Source: Boesenbergia rotunda
Lineage: Eukaryota > Streptophyta > Magnoliopsida > Zingiberales > Zingiberaceae
Direction of reading: 5' to 3'
NCBI GenBank assembly: GCA_024364735.1
Contig: JAGFNQ010000711.1
Coordinates: forward strand, 107,360 to 171,359
DNA length: 64,000 nucleotides
Below are positions 44,002 through 56,481 of the stretch, one piece after another. Below the pieces are notes generated by a model. The model ran no database searches. It was not told the DNA's origin and worked only from the letters and a program-made list of their open reading frames with translations. Each line of letters starts with the position of its first letter. Position 1 is the first letter of the stretch. The position numbers and the translations under genes are program-made.

Positions 44002-44825
44002 TTAGTTTTTTACTTTATTTTTATGTTATTTCTTTTAATTAATGTGTGTATCTTTGCTAAGTTAGAAGCAAGAAAAGCTTTTTCAATTTCCAAGCTATTG
44101 GCCCCTCTAGTTAATCCACGGATCTAACAAAAAGAAATTAAATGAAAAATAGTAAAAAATGGACAAAACACCAACCAAGCGAGTTCATTGCAACCTCATG
44201 CGACCCACATAGACCTCTATGAGGTCGAGGATACTTAGGCGGAGTATTTCATTAAAATAGAATAAAACTGAATTAATTAAAAATGAACAAATCAAATATT
44301 TTTAAAAATAATCAAATCGATAGAATTTTAGGATAAGAATTGAATAAATCAAATCAATAAAATATTGATTAGTTTGACTTTAATCAATTTCTAACATTTC
44401 AACTCCATTTTAATCCCTACCGAATTCAACTGATTGCCATAATTAATCACCAAATATGCTTTCAAATATTCACCGTGGAAAAATTAATCACAAGTGTGTG
44501 AAGAAAAAGCAGCAGTCCGATAATCTTTTTCCTTTTTTCCCCCTTTTTTCCCATATGTTTTCAAATTCTTTGAAAAGCAATTAGAGAAAGCCGGAATTGG
44601 TGGAATCAAGAGGAAAGGGGACAAAAAAGAATAGTAGAAGTAGAACGGGAACGAAGCTTACTTTGACGGGTGAGAGCAACGGAATTCTTCTGTGGACCTT
44701 GGTTGTCGAACCCGTGGGCGAGGGCATTGGGCAGGACAGGCCGACAGTGAGTATAAGTATCTCATATAGATTTTGATATGGTCAACCGAGTTAAATTAGA
44801 TTTTGTTATATTTTTTTTCCTTGTG

Positions 44826-45275
44826 TCTAAGTGTGCAAGAGCTTAGGAGCGCAGGAAGTCGAGCAGAAGATGCAGCGGATGAGAAGGATGACACTGGAAG
44901 AGAGCCGACGGGCTCAGTGCATCCGAGGGACGCGAAAATTTATGGAAGAGTACGTCGGTGGAGCGAGAAGGACGCGCGCGACGTCCGAGAGACGAGAAGC
45001 CGGGCAGAAGCACGCTCAAGAAAAAGATCGGAGGAGGGTTCGGGTGAGCCCGACTCTGGAATGCCTGAGATCACCCACGAAGACCTGCCAGAGAATTGGT
45101 CAGCAAAGTGCTGACTAGAGTCACCACGGCGCCCCTATGCATAGGGGCGCCCGCCTCTCGGGCAGCCCAATTCCCGGGTGCCCAAGAGCATACAGGTGCC
45201 CCAGAAGATTTTTTATCCCAAAAGAGTCGTTTGTGAACGTTGCGCAGCGGATAAATTTCGAGGCCATGTGTCAGG
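44826..45275 (+). repeat. Better-preserved copy of the 43-kb repeat
   Basis: A GC-rich relative of 43015-43520 with a 24-bp perfect palindrome at 45128-45151 (arms GGCGCCCCTATG / CATAGGGGCGCC). The ORFs at 44803 and 44831 are open through base composition only. It looks like a SIRE-type LTR piece and ends where LTR D begins. Confidence 0.55.
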
Positions 45276-46240
45276 TGTTAGATGTGTATACTAAAAGACT
45301 TATCTTTTTATATATATGATCATCTACGTTTTGAAAGAGAATCACAACAACACAGATGCATATTTATATTAGTGTATGCATAAAAGTCTGATACTTTGCA
45401 TTGTAGATAACATGGTGTGTGGTGACATACAGAAGATTATGTTATCAGTCCCTTGCATGGTATAAGTAGAGACTCACAACCGAGATGGAGTTGAATAAAC
45501 CATCAGGATGGTTATAGTGTAATTAGGTGTGGTTTGTCTTGACCATAGAATTACACTAGTGCGCTTTGTGTGCATTGAGCAAGATCAAAACTAGAGGTCA
45601 TCCAATTTGTACTGACTTAATAATTGGATTGGTCCTCGGATTATTATGGAGTACAATCCCTAAACCCCGATATAATAACGGACACGTGTAGTTAATATTT
45701 TATTTCTTTAATTTACCAATGGGCGAGATTTATTCTGCTAAATCGATAGGCCAGGTAAATTGAGAAATAAAATTAATTACATGGTGTGTTGTTGATTATT
45801 GACGAAATCTGTGTCCTGGTGAGTGGGGATGATGATGCCCCCTTGATGAGCTCATAAAATTCATCATGTTAAATCCTGCAGGTGGATTTGATCCAACATG
45901 ATGATAAGGTTGAGTGGTACTAGTCAAGGAGTTAGAAGTTAATTAATTAAAATTGCCAGTAATTTAAATTAATCGACGGGCATTCGATATCATAAACACG
46001 GGGGGATAAATGCACTCATAATAGGTGGAGCTCATATGAAAATATAGGGTTGGTGAGGAAGTTCAATGGAGATCCTTTAATGGAATGGATCTTCATTAAT
46101 GAATTGGTTTTAGATTGATTAGTGGGTCAAGATCCAACTCCTCCTCTTGGTCCTTACCTTAGTCCTATATATACCCCATGGGATCAAGAAACCAAGGCTT
46201 AATCAATTGATCACAACCCAAGCTTCTCTCCTCTTCTCTC

Positions 46241-48177
46241 TGTTGGGTTTTTCGGGCCGCGAAAATTGCCTTTTCGCGTCGCGGAAACCCCGAGAACCCA
46301 AAGCCATGGATCTCGTGCGAAGAAAAATTCCGAAACGAAAAATCATGTATTCATTTCATGCTCAAAACTCGATCTACTCCTAGATCTAAAGAGGGATAAA
46401 CCATTTTACCTTTGGTGCGTGCCCCGCTTAATCCCGCTCGCTCCTTTTGGATGTCGGATCTCTAGGACGTCAAGTGCCGTCCCTCTAGAAGTATCCACGC
46501 GAACAAAGTGGATGGAGGAAACCCTTTAGGTGTGCTAGCACCTTTCAAGGGTTCGGCCAAGAGGAGAAGAAGAAGAAGAGCACCAACACTTGGAGGAGGA
46601 AGAAGAGAAGACACACCTTGAGAAAAATGGAACCAACACTTGGTTTTCTTTCCCTCATTGTGGCCGGCCACATAATGGCCATTAATGGCCATTAAGTGGC
46701 CTGCCATAACCCCCTTTCAATTTGAATTCAAATTCAAATGGGGGGGGGTTACAACCTTTGGAGATGATGTGGAGCATCATCATTGGTCAAATACCAAGCC
46801 AAGTCATCACTTGGTCAAGTCAAGGTGAGGTAGCCTTTTGGTCAAGTTAAACTTGATCATTAATCTTCCTTGATGAGGTGGCATCCACACTTAATGCTCT
46901 TGATGATGTGGAGCATCATCAATGGTTGGCTCCATGCCAATTCATCACCATGATGTTGCATTAAGTCAAGTCTAACTTGAGGTGGATTTGGGTCAAGTCA
47001 AACTTGCCTTTTATGGACTTTCCATATTTAGTCAAGTCAAACTTGACTCCATTTCTTCTCCCATGTCAAGTCTAACTTGAAGTGGAACCAAGTCAAGTCA
47101 AACTTGATTTGGATTTGGGTCAAGTCAAACTTGCCTTTTATGGACTTTCCATATTTAGCCAAGTCAAACTTGACTTCATTTTTTCTCCATCTATTTGTTC
47201 TTTGCGTGTGACCCTATAGGTTCTTGTAACGTTGGCAATGCTTCTAACCTCTTAGAAACATAAGCAATGAGCGGTATCTAGCAACACATCATTGCTACCC
47301 AAGTTACAAGAATGTTGAGATCCAACATCACCAATGTGACTACTAATTATGACTTTCATAATATGTGACAATGTCCTTCTATCGTCGATATCTAGATTGA
47401 TCTTCTATGAAGCATAGACCGTGTCATCCTCCAATCAATCTATGTGTCTTGAACTCCAAGTAGACTCACTATAATCAAATAAGCTCAATATCTCATATTG
47501 CCTTATTTGGGCATGACCATGCACTTAGTGATCTCACTCTATCAAGACTATGATATCTCTCCCGTCATATAGGAGGGATAGATCCCATCTACATCACTCA
47601 CATCCCTCCGCATAATTTGTTACATACCCAGTAATCGCCTTTATAGTCCACCCAGTTACGGGTGACGTTTGACGAAACCAAAGTACATAACTCCTTATGT
47701 AGGGAACTATGGTGACTTCAGGTCTAAGGACTAATAGTCATACTAATAGTCACATGAGAAAGTATATGACACTCATATAACGATCCATGATACTTTCTCA
47801 TGGTGGGTCATTCAGTATACATTCTCCAATGCATACTCATGTGTCAACTTGATATCTCATATCCATGACTTGTGAGATCAAGTCATCGTGTTGACCTACA
47901 TGCTAGTCTCTATGCATTAACATTGTCCCTGAATGTTAATACTTGACTAGGAATAATTAAGAATAGTGTTCTCTATATCATCTCACTATCGATTCAACCA
48001 ATCGATTGATATAGATATGAACCTACTACCAAGGACGTTATTACACTTAGTTATTTGGCACCAATATAAGTAAGTATAATAACCATAATCAAATGCCTTT
48101 ATATATATATATGAAATATGATACAATGAGTCCATACAACAACCATCACATGATTGGCTCTAGGGCTCTCACTAACA
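46241..48177 (-). mobile_element. Solo LTR E (Ty1/copia type), reverse, TSD CTCTC
   Basis: Read on the minus strand it runs TGTTAGTGAGAGCC to CCCAACA. CTCTC lies on both sides (46236-46240 and 48178-48182), though the site is CT-rich so some match is expected by chance. It contains a cluster of GTCAAGTCAAACTTGA-like repeats at 46800-47180 (inverted TCAAGT/ACTTGA) and no coding sequence. Confidence 0.8.
46800..47180. repeat. TCAAGTCAAACTTGA repeat cluster
   Basis: AAGTCAAACTTG or its variants (AAGTCTAACTTGA, AAGTTAAACTTGA) occur about ten times. Each has TCAAGT and ACTTGA as inverted arms. A larger block from TCAAGTCTAACTTGA to ATGGACTTTCCATATTTAG is itself duplicated (about 46970 and 47065). 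Confidence 0.8.
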
Positions 48178-49041
48178 CTCTCTCCCTTCTCTCTCCTAGG
48201 GCATCCGGCCGGTGCAAAGCAAGAGGAGGGTTCTCCTCTTCTTTTCTTCCTCCCTTCTTCACCACCACTTGGCCGAGACTCACATAGACAAGGAGGAGTC
48301 TTCCTCTTCCTTTTGTAGTGCTCAGCAGCGAGGGAGGAGTGGCCGATGGGAGGTGGCGGCGTCACAAGCTTAGAGGAGGAGGAGATTTCGACCGGATTTG
48401 GGTTGGAGAGAAGGTTGTTTCTCTCCTTCATCTTCTTCTTCACCTTCCTCTCGAGGGTTGTTGAAGGGCCGGCGGGGCTTGTGTGGCTCATGGTGGCCGA
48501 CGGTGCAAGGGATGAGGAAGGGTGGCCGGCGGTTCCAAACCCTAGAATTAGGGTTTTGCTTGGCGTGAAGAGGTGATCCTTTGGTGCTCCTTGGTGATTC
48601 CGGTTCTCGGTAGCTCGTTGCCCACACGACGTCTAGGAGGGAAAGGACATAAGGTAGAACACTACGAGGTAAAGAAAGGTATAATTTTCTTCCTTGGCTC
48701 CTTTGTGTTAGTCTTATCATTTCATGTGGATGTTAATTAATTATTATTGTTTTGATTATTTGTTAATCATGTTTAATAATTAATTAATTGGACCCCGATA
48801 ATAAACACAAAAATCGGCGATCCACTCGTCGTCTTTTCCGCGGTCGAACGGTTAGGCAAATTACAAGGCTCGATCTTTGAGATTGGCCAAGTTGTAATTT
48901 GAACCGATCGATACGATGACGAAATGGTTGTTTGGGAGACGGGTCTCCATTGGGATTAATTTTTAATCCGTAGACATGGTGAGGTCTCTCAAGGACGACC
49001 AAGTATTCGCTTAGGAAATCCGTCAAGCCATACCCATCAAT

Positions 49042-49053
49042 TGGTATCAGAGC
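49042..49053 (+). other. Copia D primer binding site
   Basis: TGGTATCAGAGC, two bases after the LTR end. Confidence 0.88.
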
Positions 49054-49677
49054 TGAGGTTTCCGATTTTGTGTGTTTAGGATTCGGTTAATTACTTGTAC
49101 ATTATCATATATATTATTTTTGCTGGATGATATGTGGATGTGCGTAGGCTAACTCTTTGGTGCAGGCACTAGATTCCAACTTATCATGGCTTAAATATGG
49201 TTGTGTGATTTATTATGCAAATTTTTGTAATTAATTAAAATCCTCGGGGTTGACGAGACTAGATAGTATTTAATTAAATATGGCACGTGTTTAGCCGAGC
49301 TTTTTGTTTACTTTCGATCTAGATTTTATCTACACTTCTTCGTGGAGTATAGGATCGATGGATGTAAATAATTAGCTAGTCATCTCGGCTCGGAGATCTC
49401 TTCATGGAAGGCTTGTGCATGGTGTAGGGAGGAGCGGACGGGTGACGACACGACTGGAGGCGCATTGGAGACCAAGGCCATGAAAGTTGAAAAATCTAGG
49501 ATTTTTCTATTTTATTATGTTGGTTTATGTGCTTGTCGTGTGTGTGCAATGTAAAATTCCTCAAATTAAATAAACTAAGTGGGAGAGGGACCCTAAGGGT
49601 CCCATGACCTCCATAACAATCTGACAAGTGATGCGAACAAGTCCGCGCGTTGGCTCTGAGTGTCTTCTGTTAGTGAT
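49054..49677 (+). mobile_element. Copia D internal leader, interrupted
   Basis: About 620 bp of noncoding internal sequence. Gag has not begun when LTR II starts at 49678, so the rest of D should lie to the right of this window. Confidence 0.65.
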
Positions 49678-51883
49678 ATGAGAGAAGTGTCCTAAGGTAA
49701 TCACCTTATGATTGTAATTATTTATTTTAATAAATGAATATTCACTATTTGAGTATACATGTTTGTGTATTTGATTGAGATCTTAAACTCATTTACTGAA
49801 TGTCCGCAATACAATTCACAGCATGAGAGAATTTGTGATGAATTCACAACTAGTGATTATCTCTACATGTGCAATTGTGAAGTATTGAAATTGTCCCTAG
49901 TCGACGAATTAATAAATACAGACACTATCAATTCTGTTGAGACTAGCATGGGTTATTCTCTAATTAGCTGATTCTCACTGGCTGGTGACATTAAGATGTT
50001 CGGAGATAAACATGAATGCTAGTTAAGGGAACTAGTTCATTGGAGTGACTGGCTGTAAAACTTCATATGATAGTCTACATATAGATATGTCAATGAAGTT
50101 CTTACTGCAGCTTAAGTGTGATGTTCCTTTGACTTGCGGTGTTCAAGTCATCTTGGTCATGGAGACTTATACTTTGACATCTTAAGCAAGCATCTCCAAG
50201 GAGGTGTGGACCCTAGGATGATTGGGTATAAGCCGAAGTGCCCGAAGATGTTTGAACAACCTACAAAGGATTCACCACTCCTTGCGAGGAGATGTATACC
50301 CAAGGCCTATCGTCAGATTGTTACTCGAAGCCTCTGGCTAGAGCATGACATGTTCAGAGTATGAATCTCTTAAATACATGAAAGTAATTAGAATCCGTAG
50401 GACGAGAAAACGTTACTTGGGCTAGGTGTGACGTAGTCAGCCTAGTGGGGACTGACACACATAGACCATGTCCTGAACCAAGTGGGTATAAGATGGTGAA
50501 GGGAATGGGGCATGATTCATTATAGCTGCTGAAGGGTTTCAGAATTGTTTCTGAGGTCAACCGTTGATCTTTCGATTAATTGGGGATCATGATGTACTAC
50601 TAGGTGCCACTCATGATCGTTCTATAATTAATTGATTAATTATAGACGGCCAACATAAATTGAAAGCCTGTTTAGTCACATGCACTACGAGTAATCCGAG
50701 GGATTTAAAACGAGTTGAAAATTGAATTTTCTAATCAAGAGAGATTAAGTTTGGTTGAGCCAAACGATAAGTGGAATCTGAATTTTTCAGAGACGCATCG
50801 GAAGCGTAAAATGACTAAGTCTTTTGAAGACTTAATAGATGAATTAAATAAGTTTAATTCATTGGGGCTTGACTTGGATGGGCCGACCAAAGAGGGTCTC
50901 CATCCTCTTTGCTTGGCCGACCACAACAAAGGGAGAGAACCAAGTTTTTGGTTCAATTTATAAAATAAACCAATTGTGGGTTGTTTTATAAAATTATGGA
51001 TGATATAAATTTTTATATAAACCAAGGTTTGGTTTATTTTTCATGGAAATTAAAATGAACCATGGATTGGTTTATTTTATTTTATGAAATCAATCATGGA
51101 TTGGTTTACCATGATAAGAAAATTTATTCCATAAGAAAAAGGGAGACTTGGTCGATTTTTATCATGAATTAAAATATGATAAAACTTGGCATGATGGAAT
51201 AAGTCTCTTTCTTGAGAGGCTTGATGGTTGAGAGACCACTATATAAAGGACTCAAGGCAAGGCTTGAAAAACGATCGAAGTATTCTTGCCTGGGCTCTCT
51301 CCCTCTCCTCCCTTCATCCTCTTGGCCGGCCATAAGGTTCTTCTCCCTTCTTCTTGCCATGAGCACAAGGAGAAGCACCGAGGCGACGAAGTTCTTCCGT
51401 TAGGATGATCTTCCTCTCCGGCCATCATCACTTTGGGATTGGGTGCAAGTCATCTTCCTCCTTCTCGCCGGAATTGTGATTCCGGCCAACCTTGGTAGTG
51501 AGTTTTTCCGATGTGATTACTTCTCTCTTGGTTTTTCTTATCGCGTTCTCGGAGAATCTAGTAGTTCTCGAGAACACGAAACTCGTGGCTTTGCGAAGTC
51601 ATCCCGAAGATACTCGGCGTGGATGCGAATAGAGGCAGAGCTTCCGAGGGACGCTTACGGTTGGATCTCGTCCCTTCCTTCGAGTTACGCGGGGTAATAT
51701 GTAAATTAGTTTATGTTTATGCAAAATTATAAATATATGATCATGTCTACACAAGATAAAGTTGTATGCTTAGATGTGTGGTTAAATAATTTGAGAAATT
51801 ATTTATGCTAAACCTTCCACTGCACGTAATTAAATTTAAAATTACGAACTCGCATCCATGTCAACATGCACCTGGTCCCAACA
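49678..51883 (+). repeat. 5' LTR of copia II
   Basis: TGTTAGTGATATGAG to GGTCCCAACA, 2206 bp, clearly homologous to the copia I LTRs but more diverged, with indels. TATA (CTATATAAAGG) at about 51239. Confidence 0.93.
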
Positions 51884-51884
51884 G

Positions 51885-51896
51885 TGGTATCAGAGC
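51885..51896 (+). other. Copia II primer binding site
   Basis: TGGTATCAGAGC, one base after the LTR end. Confidence 0.9.
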
Positions 51897-53657
51897 CGGT
51901 TAGTGTTTGATATAATCATATAATTGTTTTGCGGAAAACTTTGTCATGATCTCAATTTTGGAAAATTTTCCAATTATGGTAAATTTCCGATTTAGGAATT
52001 TCAAGGTTTGGAAATCCTCATGAAATTTCGTAAACTTTTGAAATATCTCTGTTTCTGAAATTTTATGATAATTGTGAAAACTTTCCATTTTTGGAAACTT
52101 TCCAATTTTGGAAATTTACTATTTTGGAAATTTTCCAATTTTGGAAAAACGTAAGTTTTCTTTGTACCAGAAACTTACAATTAATCTGAAAATCTTTTAT
52201 TTTTGGAAACTTTCCATTTATGGAAAGCTCACAATTTTGGGCACTTTCTTTCAAGAAAGTCTAGACAAATTATGGGAATATTAATTGGTATTTAAATTCA
52301 TAATTAGAAATTAAATTATTTACAAAATTCTTTATTTTGGATTGAGTCTCGGGGAGCCATCCAATTTAAAGTTAGTTGTTATAATTAAATTTCCTAAATT
52401 GAATTTAAGCTGTCAAATGTTTAATTTGGACTAAGCCTCGGGGAGCCGTCCAAATTATATTATCAATAAATTCTTATTTTGGATTGAGCCTCGGGAAGCC
52501 GTCCAAATTAAGTTATTGATATTAATTTTCCATAAATAAAATATGTGATCAAATCTTGGAAATTTTTGAGGTGATTCTCAAACGATAATTTCCTTATTTG
52601 ATTTATGAGGTGATGCTCTTACATATTATTGTCTCCAAAATTAATTAGAAAATTGTTTCCTATAGAGTATATTTCCTTAAATAAGATTTTCATGAAAATA
52701 ATATGTGGTTAAATTAAAGAAATCTGTCTCTTAATTTAATAAGATTTGATTTAGAGAAATCAAAATCTTAAACATATTATTTTCGAAATTGATTATGATA
52801 ATTTAGGAAATTGTTTCCCAAAATAATTCCTTGAATAAAGTATGAAATTAGAATTAGGAAATCCGGTTCCTAATTCAATTAATGAGACTTGATAAATTAA
52901 GTCACATACATACTTTATTAAGAAAATCGTTAGAACATGACATAATTATATATCATGAATGTGCATAAAAGAAAAGGATGAGACCCAAAATCCCTTACAA
53001 AATATTAAGGCCAACACCTTCCATTAATATGGTTAGAACCGGAGTTTTGTTTCTCATTTGGGTTGATGGACACATCCATGCCCGGCTTGAACCTCAACAT
53101 GTTCAAACCATGGAATTAGTTTATGATTAATATAGTTGGAGTCAGAGGTCAATCCTTAGTTTTGGTTGCTGGACGCATCCAAGCCTGACTAAACGGTTGA
53201 ATGAGCTCCAACCATATTAAAACTATTTCTTGATTAATGGGTCAGCCTTAAGCTTGGAGCATCGATTTGTTGTGCCACAGCCAAGGTCGATGTAAAGAGA
53301 GGTGCAGTTGGGTGCTATGTATATTGTTGTATACTTGTTAATGAGTTAACAACCCAATGATATATGCAAACATTCAATTAGTTGATAGCATAATGTGATA
53401 GTTACATATGTGTAATATGTAATCGGTATAATTACCTACCTTCATAGCTAAGAATAACTTGATGGACTCCAACCATGGTTGTTCTTATCTATGGTTGGAT
53501 ATCAACCTATTTGGAGATGTTCCTACGATCTCCCGAATTGATAAAAAGGGTTATTCAATTCGAAAAATAAATAGGATTTAATTAATGTATATTGATGCAT
53601 TCTTTATCATTCTCATCACATAACCTCAATTTGTATTTCTAGGATAATCACCTGATC

Positions 53658-55886
53658 ATGTCTTCTTTGAATTTGTGTTCCATTTTGGACACCAATAAGT
53701 TAACTAAGGCCAAAAGGATTGAAAAGGCACCAAAAGACACTTGCCATCACTGCGGCAAGGAGGGCCACTGGCGAAGAAACTGCAAGGTTTATCTTGAGTC
53801 CTTGAAGAAGAAGGCATCCGATGCCCCATCCTCTTCAGGCATCTTCGTTATTGAATGTCACTCTATTTTCTCGTACACCTGGGTACTTGATATTGGGTGT
53901 AGCTCACATATATGTAATGACATACAGGGGCTAAGGAATAGAAGAAGACTCGTCAAGGGAGAAGCGAATTTGCGAGTTGGAAATGAAGCAAAGATTGCTG
54001 CTATTGCCATCGGAACATATTTGCTAAAGCTCCCTACTGGACTTGTCTTAGAATTGGATAATTGTTATTTTGTTCCTTCGTTAATAAAGAACATTGTATC
54101 TATTTCATGCTTGAATGAAAAGGGTTATCATTTAACTTTTAGTAACAATTGCTGTTACATAACTTTAAATGGTGTTCTTTATGGGACTGGAACTTTATGC
54201 AATGGTATCTACACGTTAGATTTATCCGGTGACGTTTTCAATATTGAAGTTAGCAACAAACGTGCTCAAATAGATAATCAAATATACTCCTATACGTGGC
54301 ATTGTCGTCTTGGCCATGTAAGCAAGAAACGCATGACCAAATTACACCGATGTGAATTCTGGAATCATTTGAACCTGGTTCATTTGTTACATGCGAATCA
54401 TGCTTAAAAGACAAGATGACCAAATTACCCTTTTCTGAAAAAGGTAAACCAGTGGGAGAATTGCTTGGTCTAATACATACTGATGTATGTGGACCAATGT
54501 CAACTCTTGCACAAGGACGCTATAGCTACTTCATTACCTTTATCGATGATCACTCACGATTCGGGTATGTGTTCTTAATGAAACACAAATCTGAAGCTTT
54601 TGAGAAATTCAAAGAGTTCAGAAGTGAAGTAGAGAAACAGCTTGGCAAAAGTATTAAAATACTTCGATCCGATCGGGGTGGTGAATACTTAAGTCAAGAG
54701 TTTCAAGATTATCTTAGGGACAATGGGATATTGTCTCAATGGACTCCGCCATATACCCCACAGCATAATGGTGTATATGAGAGGCGTAACCGAACCTTGA
54801 TGGACATGGTTAGATCTATGATGAATCATGCAACTCTTCCAAAATCCTTTTGGGGCTATGCGCTTAAGACAACTGTTTACTTGCTAAACTGAGTCCCGAC
54901 CAAGGTTGTCTCTACTACTCCATATGAGATGTGGAATAGTAAGAAACCTCATTTATCTCACCTAAAGATATGGGGTTGTCCTGCTTATGTAAAGCGGACT
55001 ATATCAGACAAATTGGATGCTAAGTCTGATAAATGTCTATTTATTGGATACCCTAAGGAAACGAAGGGTTACCAATTCTATCATCCCTTGGAACAAAAGG
55101 TGTTTGTTTCAAGGCATGCTGTATTTCTAGAAAAAGAATTTCTTTTACAAGAAAACAGTGGGAGTAGCATTGAACTTGAAGAAGTTCAAGAAACTCCAAT
55201 AGACATTACAGAGACACCTAGTCTAGACCCACAACCCAATAACGCATAAGTGAATCGAACGACGTGTTACTCATTAACGATGACAAACCTATCAGTTATG
55301 AAGATGCTCTGAAAAATTCAGAAAGGGATAAATGGCTTGAAGCCATGAAGTCGGAAATGGATTCCATGTACAAAAATCAAGTATGGGACTTGGTTAACCC
55401 ACCTGAAGGGATTAAGCCCATAGGGTGCAAGTGGGGTTTCAAGAAGAAAACCGACATGGAAGGTAATGTTGTTACCTTTATGACTTGATTAGTGGCAAAA
55501 GGATATCGTCAGAAACAAGGAATTGATTATGACGAAACCTATTCGCCAGTAGCTATGCTTAAATCCATTCGGATGCTCCTGGCCATAGCAGCTCATTATG
55601 ATTATGAGATATGACAAATGGATGTGAAAACAACTTTCCTTAATGGAAACCTGCTTGAGGATGTATACATGATACAACCTGAAGGTTTCACATCGGTTAA
55701 TAAAATCAAAGTATGCAAGCTTCGACGATCCATACATGGACTAAAGCAAGCATCCAGGAGCTGGAACATTCGTTTTGATGAGACAATCAAAGAGTTTGAT
55801 TTCTCACAAAATCCTGACAAACCTTGTGTGTACAAGAAGGTTAGTGGGAGTGCAGTCGTATTCCTAGTGTTATATGTCGATGACAT
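53658..55886 (+). pseudogene. Copia II Gag-Pol remnant
   Basis: It starts MSSLNLCSILDTNKLT, then jumps to the zinc-knuckle region. About 620 bp of gag present in copia I (the capsid-like part) are deleted. Protease reads DIGC instead of DTGC, so the catalytic Thr is lost. A frameshift near 54350 and stops near 54890, 55249, 55487 and 55613 follow. The sequence ends at YVDDI of RT where element A is inserted. Integrase keeps the usual VCGPMS. Confidence 0.92.
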
Positions 55887-55995
55887 TGTTGATGCAGTCT
55901 GGCCCTGATTGTTGTTTTGGTGTTGACACCAATTTTAGTTTAGGTCAATGATTATTGATTATGATTAAGTCCTGATCGGGGATTAGGCATGGTAT

Positions 55996-56475
55996 GGAAA
56001 ATCCTAGTCTGGAGGGCTAGGTGTTGGAAAATCCTAACCTGGAGGGTTAGGTGTTGAAAATCCTAGTCTGGAGGGCTAGGTGTTGGAAAATCCTAACCTG
56101 GAGGGTTAGGTGTGAAAAATCCTAGCTTGGAGGGCTAGGAATTGGAAAAGTCCTAATTCGGAAGGGTTGGGTGAAAAGTCCTAGCTTGGAGGGCTAGGTG
56201 AAAAGTCCTAACTTGGAGGGTTAGGTGCAAATTCCCATCCTGGAGAATTAGGTGAAAAAGTCCTGGCTTGGAGGGTCAGGTGCCTAGCTTGGAGGGCTAG
56301 GTTGGATGATGTTCTAACTCGGAAGGGTTGGGTGAAAAGTCCTAGCTTGGAGGGCTAGGTGAAAAGTCCTAACTTGGAGGGTTAGGTGCAAATTCCCAAC
56401 TTGGAGGGTTAGATGGAAAAATCCTTAGCTTGGAGGGCTAAGGTAGATGAATTCCTAGCTTGAAGGGCTAGGTTT
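55996..56475. repeat. Covarying mini-hairpin array in LTR A
   Basis: About 15 units of the form arm-ttggag(g)-arm. Examples: CCTAAC/GTTAGG at 56033-56051, CCTAGC/GCTAGG at 56121-56139, CCTTAGC/GCTAAGG at 56423-56443, CCTGGC/GTCAGG (one G-T pair) near 56262-56280. Arms differ between units, but the partner arm usually differs to match. Confidence 0.88.
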
Positions 56476-56481
56476 GAGTCC

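Larger units (their letters stand above)
45276..49039 (+). repeat. LTR of copia D, split by solo LTR E
   Basis: It starts TGTTAGATG and ends ACCCATCA directly before a copia primer site. The left half (45276-46240) ends with a TATA box (CCTATATATACCCC, about 46164) and CT-rich leader. The right half (48178-49039) continues it with the same CT-rich style. Without the inserted solo LTR the LTR is about 1.83 kb. The ORFs at 48346 and 48370 fall in the transcribed leader and are not recognised as genes. Confidence 0.75.
49678..55886 (+). mobile_element. Copia II, same family as copia I, truncated by element A
   Basis: 5' LTR 49678-51883, primer site at 51885, leader, decayed Gag-Pol up to the YVDD motif. 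At 55887 family A begins and copia II does not resume in the window. Confidence 0.93.

Noticed and set aside
44803..45118. Arg/Glu-rich ORFs
   Set aside because: Overlapping frames open through base composition in a dispersed repeat; the decayed relative at 43 kb has stops.
48346..48576. Pro/Gly-rich ORF MGGGGVTSLEEEE
   Set aside because: Lies in the transcribed leader part of LTR D; similar GC-rich patches occur in other copia LTRs here.
49759..50963. ORFs inside the LTR of copia II
   Set aside because: Homologous to the copia I LTR, which is noncoding here.
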